A DNA stretch of 12,225 bases, from assembly GCA_002724505.1 (NCBI GenBank), contig PBOV01000072.1, positions 21,973-34,197 on the forward strand, read 5' to 3'. Made by a program: the position numbers and the translations under genes. Positions 1-6,729 of the stretch are shown here, one piece after another. The DNA comes from Rhodospirillaceae bacterium. GTDB taxonomy: Bacteria > Pseudomonadota > Alphaproteobacteria > MPNO01 > UBA2964. The number at the start of each line of letters is the position of its first letter. Within the stretch, counting starts at the first letter, position 1. The notes below the pieces were generated by a model that was given only the letters and a program-made list of their open reading frames with translations, was not told the DNA's origin and ran no database searches.

Positions 1-428
1 CCAGCCTCACGCTTAACAGTCTTGTAACCTATGGTGCCTAAAGGTCGCAGTAATTCGACCATATGAATGCAACCTTTTGCACCGCCTAATACCTCTCGAA
101 CTTTACGGTTCCAACCGGGGCCGATTTTCACGGTTTTCAATTCTTGGAATGCTGGCTCCACCCCGGGGCAGATCGCATAGGGTGTCCCATCCATAGCAGC
201 CTCGACGCCTGTAATAATTATATCTTTATCTAGCGTGAGGCGAAGCCACATATTGTGAATAGGGGTCCCTGGCTCGATTGTCCCTCGATACTCGTTTTTG
301 AAAGCGTATGCAGACGTATCCGTAAGGTGTCCTTCAACATCCCATTGTCCGTCCGTTCGTCGATAACTTGTGACTTTAATTTTCCGGGTCTGGATTGGTT
401 CCCGTTGGCTGGGTTGGGAAAGCGGCAT
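1..428 (-). CDS. DUF2889 domain protein, C-terminus cut by window edge
   Basis: The reading frame opens with ATG at 428-426 and stays open to the left edge (142 codons visible), so the C-terminus is missing. An AGAGG ribosome binding site (435-439 on the minus strand) lies 6 nt before the ATG and supports this start. I recognise the pattern of the DUF2889 family: a basic N-terminus (about residues 10-24), then EGHLTDTSAYAF (32-43), GTPIHNMWLRLTLD (54-67), ICPGVEPAF (86-94), IGPGWNRKVREVLGG (102-116) and GCIHMVELL (119-127). His58, Cys87, Cys120 and His122 are candidates for conserved functional residues. There is no signal peptide or membrane segment, so it is probably cytoplasmic. The family has no established function that I know of. 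It lies 54 bp downstream of the CNNM transporter on the same strand and is probably co-transcribed with it. The family call is from memory of the motif pattern, not from a search. Confidence 0.85.
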   Translation of the reverse strand, partial: MPLSQPSQREPIQTRKIKVTSYRRTDGQWDVEGHLTDTSAYAFKNEYRGTIEPGTPIHNMWLRLTLDKDIIITGVEAAMDGTPYAICPGVEPAFQELKTVKIGPGWNRKVREVLGGAKGCIHMVELLRPLGTIGYKTVKREA

Positions 429-482
429 AAGTAACCTCTAATTTTTATATGGGTTTTAATGAAAACTTTTAGGAGGAGGGCG

Positions 483-1784
483 TTATTCTAAACTTCTTTC
501 GGGTGTTTCAGTCTCTAGTTGACCCGGTGGTGTGATATGAATGAGGGCTAACCGATTTTTGCGCCTACTTGCGACTTGAAACCGGAACCCCTCAAAGGTA
601 AATATTTGACCTTCGTCTGGAATAACCCGCCCGATTTGGATAACAAGGCCGGCGATGGTGGCGGCATCGTCGTCGGGTAGGTCCCAGTTCAGGCGTCGGT
701 TAAGGTCCCGGATGGTTACTCGACCATCAACAAGATAGCTCCCATCGCTTTGTGGACGCACACCAACCGGCACTTCGTCGTGCTCGTCCGCAATATCGCC
801 CACGATTTCTTCTAAAATATCTTCAAGTGTAACCACTCCCATTAGGGACCCGTATTCATCAACGACTAAAGCAAAATGCTCTTGACGACGGCGAAAGGCT
901 TGAAGTTGATCGTCCAGGGAGGTCGATTCTGGGATAAACCATGGAGGTGTTGTTACAGAATCAATATCAATCCTATCCAGATTTCCCTGATTGCCATGAA
1001 CATGGAGGAGCAATACCTTAGCATGGATAACACCTACAATATTATCTGGTTCGCTGCGCCAAAGTGGGATACGGGTGTATGGGCTGTTCACTACCTGTTT
1101 AATGATTTCGCTAGACGGCAGATCAGAATCAACCATGAAAATATCCTGGCGATGATGCATTACCTCGCCAACGTTAACATCAGAAAGATCAAGAATTGAG
1201 CGCAGCATGACTCGTTCCCGCTGAACTGCGGGTTCATCTCCCATATGGAGATCAATCGCTCCACGGAGAGTTTCTTGCGCTATAGCCAGCTTATCATCGG
1301 TACCAATCTTCCCACTAAAGGGTCTCAACACAACTGAAATTAATAGGTTAATCGTGTGGGTGATTGGTGATAAGAAGGCGACGACGTACCGAAATACTGG
1401 TGCCACCAGAAGAGCTACGCGGTCGGCGTTGTGGAAGGCGTAAGTCTTTGGCATAACCTCGCCAAAAATTAAAACAAGGACGGTCATGGCAATAGTCGCA
1501 AAAATTATTCCAGTCTCGCCGAACGCCTTGATTAATAGGCTCGTGGCCAGGGCGGATGCTAAAATATTGACTAAATTATTGCCAAGTAAGATGGCGCCAA
1601 TCAATTTTTCTCTACTTGAAAAAAGCTTAGTAACGATACCGGCACGCCGATTGCCGCGCTTTTGAAGTAGGTGCATCCTGGGGTGAGAAGCTGCCGTTAA
1701 GGCGGTTTCCGATCCCGAGAAAACACCGGAAAGAATTATTAAAATTACAATACCACCAATGGTAGCAAGTGTTTCGATCTCCAT
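483..1784 (-). CDS. CNNM/CBS-domain membrane protein (HlyC/CorC family)
   Basis: A 433-aa protein with the three-part CNNM (DUF21)-CBS pair-CorC_HlyC architecture of bacterial CorB/CorC-type proteins, which are linked to Mg2+/Co2+ export in the inner membrane. Residues 6-150 hold hydrophobic segments with the family motifs FSGSETAL (22-29), GNNLVNI (68-74) and FGEVMPK (107-113), whose polar residues line the ion site in studied homologues. Two CBS domains follow (about 205-265 and 275-330), the second ending in DEYGSLMGVVTLEDILEE. A CorC_HlyC domain occupies about 340-418. Length and domains are complete. The ATG at 1784 is preceded by AGGA about 9 nt upstream. The gene lies 57 bp downstream of aroB and is probably in the same transcript. 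The old 'hemolysin' label has little functional support. Whether this copy transports Mg2+, Co2+ or another ion cannot be read from the sequence. Confidence 0.93.
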   Translation of the reverse strand: MEIETLATIGGIVILIILSGVFSGSETALTAASHPRMHLLQKRGNRRAGIVTKLFSSREKLIGAILLGNNLVNILASALATSLLIKAFGETGIIFATIAMTVLVLIFGEVMPKTYAFHNADRVALLVAPVFRYVVAFLSPITHTINLLISVVLRPFSGKIGTDDKLAIAQETLRGAIDLHMGDEPAVQRERVMLRSILDLSDVNVGEVMHHRQDIFMVDSDLPSSEIIKQVVNSPYTRIPLWRSEPDNIVGVIHAKVLLLHVHGNQGNLDRIDIDSVTTPPWFIPESTSLDDQLQAFRRRQEHFALVVDEYGSLMGVVTLEDILEEIVGDIADEHDEVPVGVRPQSDGSYLVDGRVTIRDLNRRLNWDLPDDDAATIAGLVIQIGRVIPDEGQIFTFEGFRFQVASRRKNRLALIHITPPGQLETETPERSLE

Positions 1785-1841
1785 ATTTAGACGTCCTGTC
1801 GAGCGTCGGTCATGTGACTTATACTCCTTTACTACCGTCTT

Positions 1842-2957
1842 TTATACGGCGATCGCTTCGGCTAATAATGCTTTGACTTCGGTGTTATCTACCTCAGACG
1901 TGATAAAAGTGTCGCCAATGCCGCGTGTGAGAATAAAGGTCATTTTTCCTTTGTGAACTTTTTTATCTTGCGCCATGTGCTTGAGCAGCGCATCACTACA
2001 CCACGTCTGATTAGGGACATCTGTTGGCCGGGTTGGCAGACCCATTGATGCAAGATGAGCCCTGACCTGAGCAGCATCTTTTGGAGAGCAAATACCTTTT
2101 TGTACAGATAAATCGAAGGCCATTACCATTCCAATGGAGACGGCCTCGCCGTGCAGGAGCTTTTCGCTAAAACCTGTTTCTGCCTCAAGGGAGTGACCAA
2201 ATGTATGTCCAAAATTCAGTAGAGCGCGATTTCCCAATTCTTTTTCGTCCTTTGAAACAATTTTGGCTTTAGCTCGGCAACTTGCGATGATGGCATGTTT
2301 GCGAAGCTTTTGGCTTCCGTCAACAAGGGGTCTACCGTTTTGTTCTAACCATTCGAAAAAATTTTTATCTCCAATTAACCCGTATTTTACGATTTCTGCA
2401 TATCCAGCTAATAATTCACGTCGGGGTAACGTCTCTAATGCAGTCGTGTCTGATAGGACCAACCTTGGTTGATAAAAACTACCCACCAAGTTTTTGCCGT
2501 GTTGCGTATTGATACCAGTTTTACCCCCGATGGAACTATCCACCTGAGCCAGAAGTGTGGTCGGGATTTGTATGAAATCGATTCCTCGTAGGATAATACT
2601 CGCCAAAAAACCGGTAAGATCACCGACAACACCACCTCCAAAAGCGATCAAGGTAGAGTTTCGTTCTGGTTTCTTGTCAAGAATTGCTGAAATCAGATTC
2701 TGCAACCCTTTAAAACTTTTTTGGTCTTCACCTGCCGGGAGCGTAATAACAGTGTAGGCTATATCCCCATCTTTCATCGAATTAGTAAGTTTTTCAAGGT
2801 GGTGTTGCGAGACGTTACTGTCAGTAATGATAATTGCTGGTTTGTCGCTAATTAATGGCGAGAGATACTGAGCGGCATTGCAAATTAAATTAGGGCCGAC
2901 CAGGATTTGATAACCCCGATCCGTCAGATCAACTTGTAAAGTTTCTACTTGTGTCAT
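1842..2957 (-). CDS. aroB: 3-dehydroquinate synthase
   Basis: Cytoplasmic NAD+- and divalent-metal-dependent enzyme that converts DAHP to 3-dehydroquinate, the second step of the shikimate pathway to aromatic amino acids. At 371 aa it is full length for the family. The glycine-rich nucleotide-binding signature GGGVVGD is at 107-113, followed by the active-site stretches QVDSSIGGKTGIN (138-150) and GKNLVGSF (154-161). The expected metal ligands are present: Glu188 in AGYAEIVKYG, His251 in NFGHTFGH and His269 in LHGEAV, with spacing close to that of E. coli AroB. The ATG lies only 2 nt after the aroK stop and has no strong Shine-Dalgarno sequence of its own, so translation is probably coupled to aroK. 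The aroK-aroB pairing is a classic bacterial arrangement. Nothing suggests loss of activity. Confidence 0.97.
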   Translation of the reverse strand: MTQVETLQVDLTDRGYQILVGPNLICNAAQYLSPLISDKPAIIITDSNVSQHHLEKLTNSMKDGDIAYTVITLPAGEDQKSFKGLQNLISAILDKKPERNSTLIAFGGGVVGDLTGFLASIILRGIDFIQIPTTLLAQVDSSIGGKTGINTQHGKNLVGSFYQPRLVLSDTTALETLPRRELLAGYAEIVKYGLIGDKNFFEWLEQNGRPLVDGSQKLRKHAIIASCRAKAKIVSKDEKELGNRALLNFGHTFGHSLEAETGFSEKLLHGEAVSIGMVMAFDLSVQKGICSPKDAAQVRAHLASMGLPTRPTDVPNQTWCSDALLKHMAQDKKVHKGKMTFILTRGIGDTFITSEVDNTEVKALLAEAIAV

Positions 2958-2959
2958 GA

Positions 2960-3592
2960 CTACGTGCTGGCCTTGTTACAAGACGCTGGAGAGATAAAGG
3001 CCTCGAGTGCAGTAATGACAAGGTCCACCGTGACATCCGGAGATTCGTGACCGTTTTCAATAACAATATCCGCTTCTTCATAAGCGGGGTAGCGTTGTTT
3101 TATAAGCTCTTCTAACTTTTCTCTCGGGTTAGTGTCCCGCAGTAGTGGGCGGTTATCACGCCTTTTAGTGCGGCTTAATAAAACGTCAATATCAGCTCTT
3201 ATCCATATTGATAACGCCATATCTTTAACCCGTCTTCGTGTATGGTCATCAACAAATGCACCACCACCGGTTGCTAAGACATGAACAGGTTGATTTAAGA
3301 GGCGTTTTATCACTCTTCTTTCCCCGTTGCGAAATTCCGCTTCACCATATAAGTCAAATACATCTGGTATTGAACACCCAGCAGACTTTTCGATTTCGTC
3401 GTCGGCGTCTATAAAAGGCAACCCGAGGCGCTTAGCCAGCCTTCGCCCAATGCAGGTTTTCCCTGCACCCATCAACCCCACCAGAACGATGGTTTTAGGT
3501 ATATTTTCTAGCTTGTTCGCGCCCATTGTTCTGTCGAAAATGAAGTCAGCCATGAAATTCGGCTTGTTAAAATTCTCAATCCTTATAGGCAC
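2960..3592 (-). CDS. aroK: Shikimate kinase
   Basis: Cytoplasmic ATP-dependent kinase that makes shikimate 3-phosphate. The 210-aa product carries the P-loop GLMGAGKT at 39-46 and the shikimate-binding DADDEIE at 62-68 (Asp64 matching the conserved Asp). It also has Arg88 in EFRNGE, the GGG loop at 109-111, and the lid/adenine region NRPLL with Arg148. The frame opens with GTG at 3592, giving about 25-30 residues before the core fold, longer than typical 170-180-aa kinases but common in alphaproteobacteria. In-frame ATGs at Met14 and Met23 are alternatives. None of the three has a convincing Shine-Dalgarno sequence, so the N-terminus is uncertain. Being first in the minus-strand block, it is probably expressed from the candidate promoter at 3654-3682. 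AroK or AroL naming cannot be distinguished; the single-copy aroK-aroB context favours aroK. Confidence 0.95.
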   Translation of the reverse strand: MPIRIENFNKPNFMADFIFDRTMGANKLENIPKTIVLVGLMGAGKTCIGRRLAKRLGLPFIDADDEIEKSAGCSIPDVFDLYGEAEFRNGERRVIKRLLNQPVHVLATGGGAFVDDHTRRRVKDMALSIWIRADIDVLLSRTKRRDNRPLLRDTNPREKLEELIKQRYPAYEEADIVIENGHESPDVTVDLVITALEAFISPASCNKAST

Positions 3593-3653
3593 AATGCCTA
3601 AAATTCGCCACGATTAAGGACTATTTCACATTGCTGGTACAAATATATGCTGG

Positions 3654-3682
3654 ATTATACATTATGTCGCCTGGAATCATAA
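3654..3682 (-). promoter_or_regulatory. Candidate promoter for the aroK-aroB block
   Basis: On the minus strand a perfect -10 hexamer TATAAT (3659-3654) is preceded, after a 17-bp spacer, by TTATGA (3682-3677), a half match to the -35 consensus. Transcription would begin near 3647 and leave about 55 nt before the GTG of aroK. A second -10-like word, CATAAT, lies at 3666-3661. This is motif reading only. The -10 match and position are good, the -35 is weak. Confidence 0.45.
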
Positions 3683-3687
3683 ATAAC

Positions 3688-3703
3688 TGGCATCTATGTG
3701 CCA
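3688..3703. repeat. Inverted repeat TGGCA-N6-TGCCA in the divergent intergenic region
   Basis: A perfect 5-bp palindromic pair (3688-3692 and 3699-3703) separated by 6 nt lies between the divergent aroK and miniprotein genes, just upstream of the candidate aroK promoter. Its outer T and A fit the T-N11-A form sometimes bound by LysR-type regulators, and it could serve as an operator acting on both directions. No regulator gene is next to it. A short palindrome of this size can also arise by chance. Confidence 0.25.
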
Positions 3704-3730
3704 TGACATGATACACGAAAGAATTGGTGA

Positions 3731-3751
3731 CGGGATATTACCCTCATCCCG
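3731..3751. repeat. Inverted repeat CGGGAT-N9-ATCCCG before the miniprotein gene
   Basis: A perfect 6-bp GC-rich arm pair (3731-3736 and 3746-3751) encloses a 9-nt loop and ends 17 nt before the ATG at 3769. In the plus-strand transcript it would form a modest hairpin just ahead of the start region. In DNA it could be an operator. No T-run follows it, so it is not an intrinsic terminator. Confidence 0.3.
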
Positions 3752-3768
3752 CACACTGCGTGGCGTAA

Positions 3769-3909
3769 ATGATGCGATTGACAGCTATTATATTAATTTT
3801 TCTTGTTATCCTGATAATAGGTGGAGTTATTTTATTAGCCACGTGGGATATTCCGGCTCCTTCATCCATGATTGAAAAGATAATTCCTGATGAACGGTTT
3901 CCCCGCTAA
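3769..3909 (+). CDS. 46-aa single-pass membrane miniprotein, unknown function
   Basis: A short frame begins ATG-ATG (3769 or 3772), directly after an in-frame TAA, and ends with TAA at 3907-3909. The product has a basic start (MMRL), one strongly hydrophobic segment at about residues 5-25 rich in Ile, Leu and Val, and a polar tail with TWDIPAPS and the ending IPDERFPR. The sharp split between membrane segment and polar Pro-containing tail looks like a real protein, not a random frame. I recall similar miniproteins ending in a PDERFPR-like motif at the same place in other Rhodospirillales, but could not verify this. It overlaps the next gene by 20 nt, so the two are probably translationally coupled. 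No strong Shine-Dalgarno sequence precedes it. Orientation is probably N-in with the tail in the periplasm. Function unknown. Confidence 0.72.
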   Translation: MMRLTAIILIFLVILIIGGVILLATWDIPAPSSMIEKIIPDERFPR

Positions 3910-5740
3910 GCTACTTTCCCTTCTTGTTATTTTTGCGAGCGTTTTGATATTGCTGTTTTATGTATCACCGGTCGCCGGTTCACCATTTCAGCTCGTTCAA
4001 GTGGTATCACCAAATAATAAAGAAGCTCAGCCTAATCCGGGCCCAGTCCTTTTGGTCCCGCGGCGGTCCGTGGCGCCAGAAACAACATCGGGCAACAAGT
4101 CGCAACAATTGTTATCTCCTCAAGTATACCGGCCTATTTCACCATCGGATGGCAGCGATGGGCCGGTCGCTATCCAAACTTTAAGTGATCTAGATTCTGA
4201 TTCTGTAGGTATTATCGATGATACCAAAGGTGGCCTCGGCATAGAAATGTGGCGAGGCACTAGCCGTGCATTTGTTACCCGCGCGTTAGCCATGTTGCCG
4301 GTTCGAGTTCGTTCACCCGCCATGCGTAATTTGATGCAGCGTTTGCTTTTGACTCAAGCTGTTGCGCCCAAACGAATAAAGGTAAAGCCAGGACTTTTAG
4401 CCTTGCGGGTGGGTGCGTTGTTTGCATCAGGAGATCTTAAATCAGCACTAGCATTGATTTCTTCAACATCAAGTAGGCCTACTGACGAATATTTAGCTCG
4501 TATTGGTATAGATGGAAGATTATTTGGGAATGATACCGCGGGTGCTTGTCAAAGGATAAGAGCATATAGTAACGAATTTAAAGGTGTTTATTGGCAACAA
4601 GCGATAGCGTTTTGTCTTGCAATGGCCGGCAAAAAAGCGGAAGCGGCGCTAATGTCTGATGTGTTGGCTGAAAGATCGAGCACTATCCATCCCGCATTCT
4701 TTGCCGCAATGGAAAAGTTGTCCGGAGCCTCTCCGCCGAGAGTCGAAAGTTTGACCGGACCGTCAGCCCTACTTCTATCACTTATGCGTTCTGCGGGTCT
4801 CGCACTACCAGAAGATATTACCGAAAAGGCTTCGCCTGCGGCTATGCGAGCAATTGCCCTAAGTCCTAATGCTGCTCTTGATATTCGCCTGACTGCGGCT
4901 GAAGAAGCCGTGGATGTTGGAGTTCTCGATAGAAAAACGCTTGTAGAAATTTATAATGCGGTAACTTTTGAAGACACGGTTCTTAAGAACCCTTTGGTTA
5001 ATGCTTCAAAAAATTGGGATTCAGGCGCCCGCGCGCTTTTAATTCAAGCTGCTATGAATTCGGAGTCGCCCGGAACGCGGGCAAAAATCATAGCGGAAGC
5101 ACTTAAATTGGCACGGGAAAAGGGTCAATGGCGATTAATGGCGCTCGGCTTCGCACCTATGGTCGAAACGTTGATGCCGTCCTCCGAGCTGGCATGGTTT
5201 TTAGGAGATGCAGCCCGCATTTTAATTGCCGCGAATAATTTGGAAGCTGCTAGAAATTGGGTATCTTTTGCAAAAGAGGAACAGTTGAGAGACGGTAAGA
5301 AGGCGGAGCTGTGGCCTTTATATGTTTTACTGTCGGAAAACCCTAATGGGATAGCCACGCAAGAGGCACTTTTGACTTGGTGGAAAGCGCGGGGGAACAC
5401 TAATGAAGATAGTGCGACGAGAATACGAACTTTTTTTAGCCTCATAAATTCTATGGGTGTGACTATACCGTCAGAGCTTTGGGCAATCATTTCTAATGAT
5501 CCAAAACCGGTAAAGAATTACGGTCCGCGAGCATCCGTACGAAATGCATTATCTCAAGCCGCCGCCGTGGGTAGCCCTGGTGGCACGGTGGTTTTGTCTT
5601 TAATCGCCTTGGGTGATCGGGGAACGGATCCTGAAAATTTGTTCGCAGCTGAAATATCTATTGTAGCACTTAAACGCTTAGGATTTGATGAGGAAGCACG
5701 AGCTATAGCGTTGGAGATAGCGATTGAAGCAGGTCTCTAA
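3890..5740 (+). CDS. Exported or membrane-anchored helical-repeat protein, unknown function
   Basis: A 616-aa protein that I cannot assign to a named family. Residues 8-30 form a hydrophobic segment ending SPVAG, readable as a signal peptide (possible cut after Gly30) or an uncleaved anchor. Residues 31-95 are a Pro/Ser/Asn-rich low-complexity linker. Residues 98-160 look like a compact conserved block (GIIDDTKGGLG, MWRGTSRAFV, LPVRVRSPAMRNLMQRLL). From about 165 to the end the sequence is almost all amphipathic helices rich in Ala and Leu (for example GDLKSALALI, NNLEAARNW, DEEARAIALEIAIEAGL), which suggests a TPR-like solenoid. No catalytic motif is visible. This suggests a periplasmic or envelope scaffold. 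The ATG at 3890 overlaps the miniprotein by 20 nt with a weak GAAAAG upstream, and the C-terminus overlaps the xerD start by 17 nt. Similar unknown proteins occur before xerD in related genomes, from memory. Confidence 0.85.
   Translation: MNGFPAKLLSLLVIFASVLILLFYVSPVAGSPFQLVQVVSPNNKEAQPNPGPVLLVPRRSVAPETTSGNKSQQLLSPQVYRPISPSDGSDGPVAIQTLSDLDSDSVGIIDDTKGGLGIEMWRGTSRAFVTRALAMLPVRVRSPAMRNLMQRLLLTQAVAPKRIKVKPGLLALRVGALFASGDLKSALALISSTSSRPTDEYLARIGIDGRLFGNDTAGACQRIRAYSNEFKGVYWQQAIAFCLAMAGKKAEAALMSDVLAERSSTIHPAFFAAMEKLSGASPPRVESLTGPSALLLSLMRSAGLALPEDITEKASPAAMRAIALSPNAALDIRLTAAEEAVDVGVLDRKTLVEIYNAVTFEDTVLKNPLVNASKNWDSGARALLIQAAMNSESPGTRAKIIAEALKLAREKGQWRLMALGFAPMVETLMPSSELAWFLGDAARILIAANNLEAARNWVSFAKEEQLRDGKKAELWPLYVLLSENPNGIATQEALLTWWKARGNTNEDSATRIRTFFSLINSMGVTIPSELWAIISNDPKPVKNYGPRASVRNALSQAAAVGSPGGTVVLSLIALGDRGTDPENLFAAEISIVALKRLGFDEEARAIALEIAIEAGL
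5713..5716 (+). promoter_or_regulatory. Ribosome binding site that decides the xerD TTG start
   Basis: GGAG lies 7 nt before the TTG at 5724, inside the 3' end of the preceding gene. No ATG or GTG in the xerD frame lies near the N-terminus with comparable spacing, so this site supports the TTG start and the overlap. Confidence 0.6.
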
Positions 5741-6707
5741 TAAGTTAAAACGAGAGAATAATAATGCTGAAACGACAATTTTATCGTATCATGTAGAAGC
5801 GTTCTTGCGAGTGCTCAAGGTCGAACGTGGCATATCCAAAAATACTGCCGACTCTTACCGAAGGGACCTAGTGTCCTTCGAAAAATTTTTAGCGCGACGT
5901 AATGTGATTTCATCGGAGGCATCCACTGAGTTGGTGCGCTCCTTTATGGCGTCTATGAGTGTCGCTGGTATAGCACCGACAACTATGTCGCGCCGCCTTT
6001 CCGCGCTTCGCCAATATTTCTCCTTCCTGGTTGCGGAAGGAATTCGATGTGATGACCCATCAGAATCCATTGAAAGCCCGCGGCGGGGGCGGCTCCTACC
6101 AAAAGTACTAGCGGAGAATGATGTCGAAACATTACTCTCCACAGCACATGCTAGCCCCGGCCCTAGCGGTTTGAGGCTCGCTGCTTTGGTTGAGCTACTT
6201 TATGCAACGGGTCTGCGTGTTTCTGAACTGGTCGGGCTGCCGCTGGGTGCGTTGGCCCGCGATAGGTCAATTGTTACCGTGAGAGGTAAGGGAGGTAAAG
6301 AACGAATTATACCCCTGAGTTTTCCCGCTCGAGAAGCAATTGAGGCTTGGGAAGAAGTGCGGCCCAAATTTTTAAAAAAAAGGGATCCAAACTCTTTTTG
6401 GCTCTTTCCATCGAAAAGCGCAAAAGAGGGCCACTTAACGCGCGGGATGTTTGCGCGTCAGCTTAAAGAGCTTGCAATTAAAGCGGAGATCTCACCTTCC
6501 GCTGTGTCGCCCCATGTTTTACGCCATGCATTTGCTACCCATTTATTAGCTCATGACGCTGATCTGCGCGCGGTACAGCAAATGCTTGGACATTCAGATA
6601 TTTCAACCACACAAATATATACGCATATTCTGGATGAACGATTAAAATCTCTTGTTTATAATTTTCATCCGTTAGCGAATAAATTAGTGAACGAGTCTTT
6701 ACCCTAG
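5724..6707 (+). CDS. xerD: Tyrosine recombinase XerD
   Basis: Site-specific tyrosine recombinase that acts with XerC at dif to resolve chromosome dimers, normally under FtsK control at the division septum. The 327-aa product has an N-terminal core-binding SAM-like domain (about 20-105: VEAFLRVLKVERGISKNT, MSRRLSALRQYF) and a C-terminal catalytic domain (about 125-310). All catalytic residues are visible: Arg165 in ATGLRVSEL, Lys189 in RGKGGKER, His264 and Arg267 in SPHVLRHAF, His290 in LGHSDIS and the nucleophile Tyr299 in QIYTH. The TTG start gives about 20 extra residues compared with E. coli XerD. It overlaps the upstream unknown gene by 17 nt, and accA follows after 22 nt. XerD rather than XerC is chosen from the neighbouring accA and overall style; the two are hard to separate by eye. 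Confidence 0.92.
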   Translation: MKQVSNKLKRENNNAETTILSYHVEAFLRVLKVERGISKNTADSYRRDLVSFEKFLARRNVISSEASTELVRSFMASMSVAGIAPTTMSRRLSALRQYFSFLVAEGIRCDDPSESIESPRRGRLLPKVLAENDVETLLSTAHASPGPSGLRLAALVELLYATGLRVSELVGLPLGALARDRSIVTVRGKGGKERIIPLSFPAREAIEAWEEVRPKFLKKRDPNSFWLFPSKSAKEGHLTRGMFARQLKELAIKAEISPSAVSPHVLRHAFATHLLAHDADLRAVQQMLGHSDISTTQIYTHILDERLKSLVYNFHPLANKLVNESLP

Positions 6708-6729
6708 TAAGGTATATTAAGAGGTTTAT

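Noticed and set aside
470..481. AGGAGGAGGG on the plus strand, resembling a strong ribosome binding site
   Set aside because: No start codon follows at a usable distance. It overlaps the short gap after the CNNM stop on the other strand.
876..1199. 107-aa plus-strand open frame
   Set aside because: It lies wholly antisense to the CNNM protein gene, whose domains are continuous across it. The product has no recognisable domain and no ribosome binding site.
5125..5490. 121-aa minus-strand frame inside the 616-aa gene
   Set aside because: Antisense shadow. The plus-strand frame is continuous and shows coherent helical repeats, while the minus product has no recognisable features.
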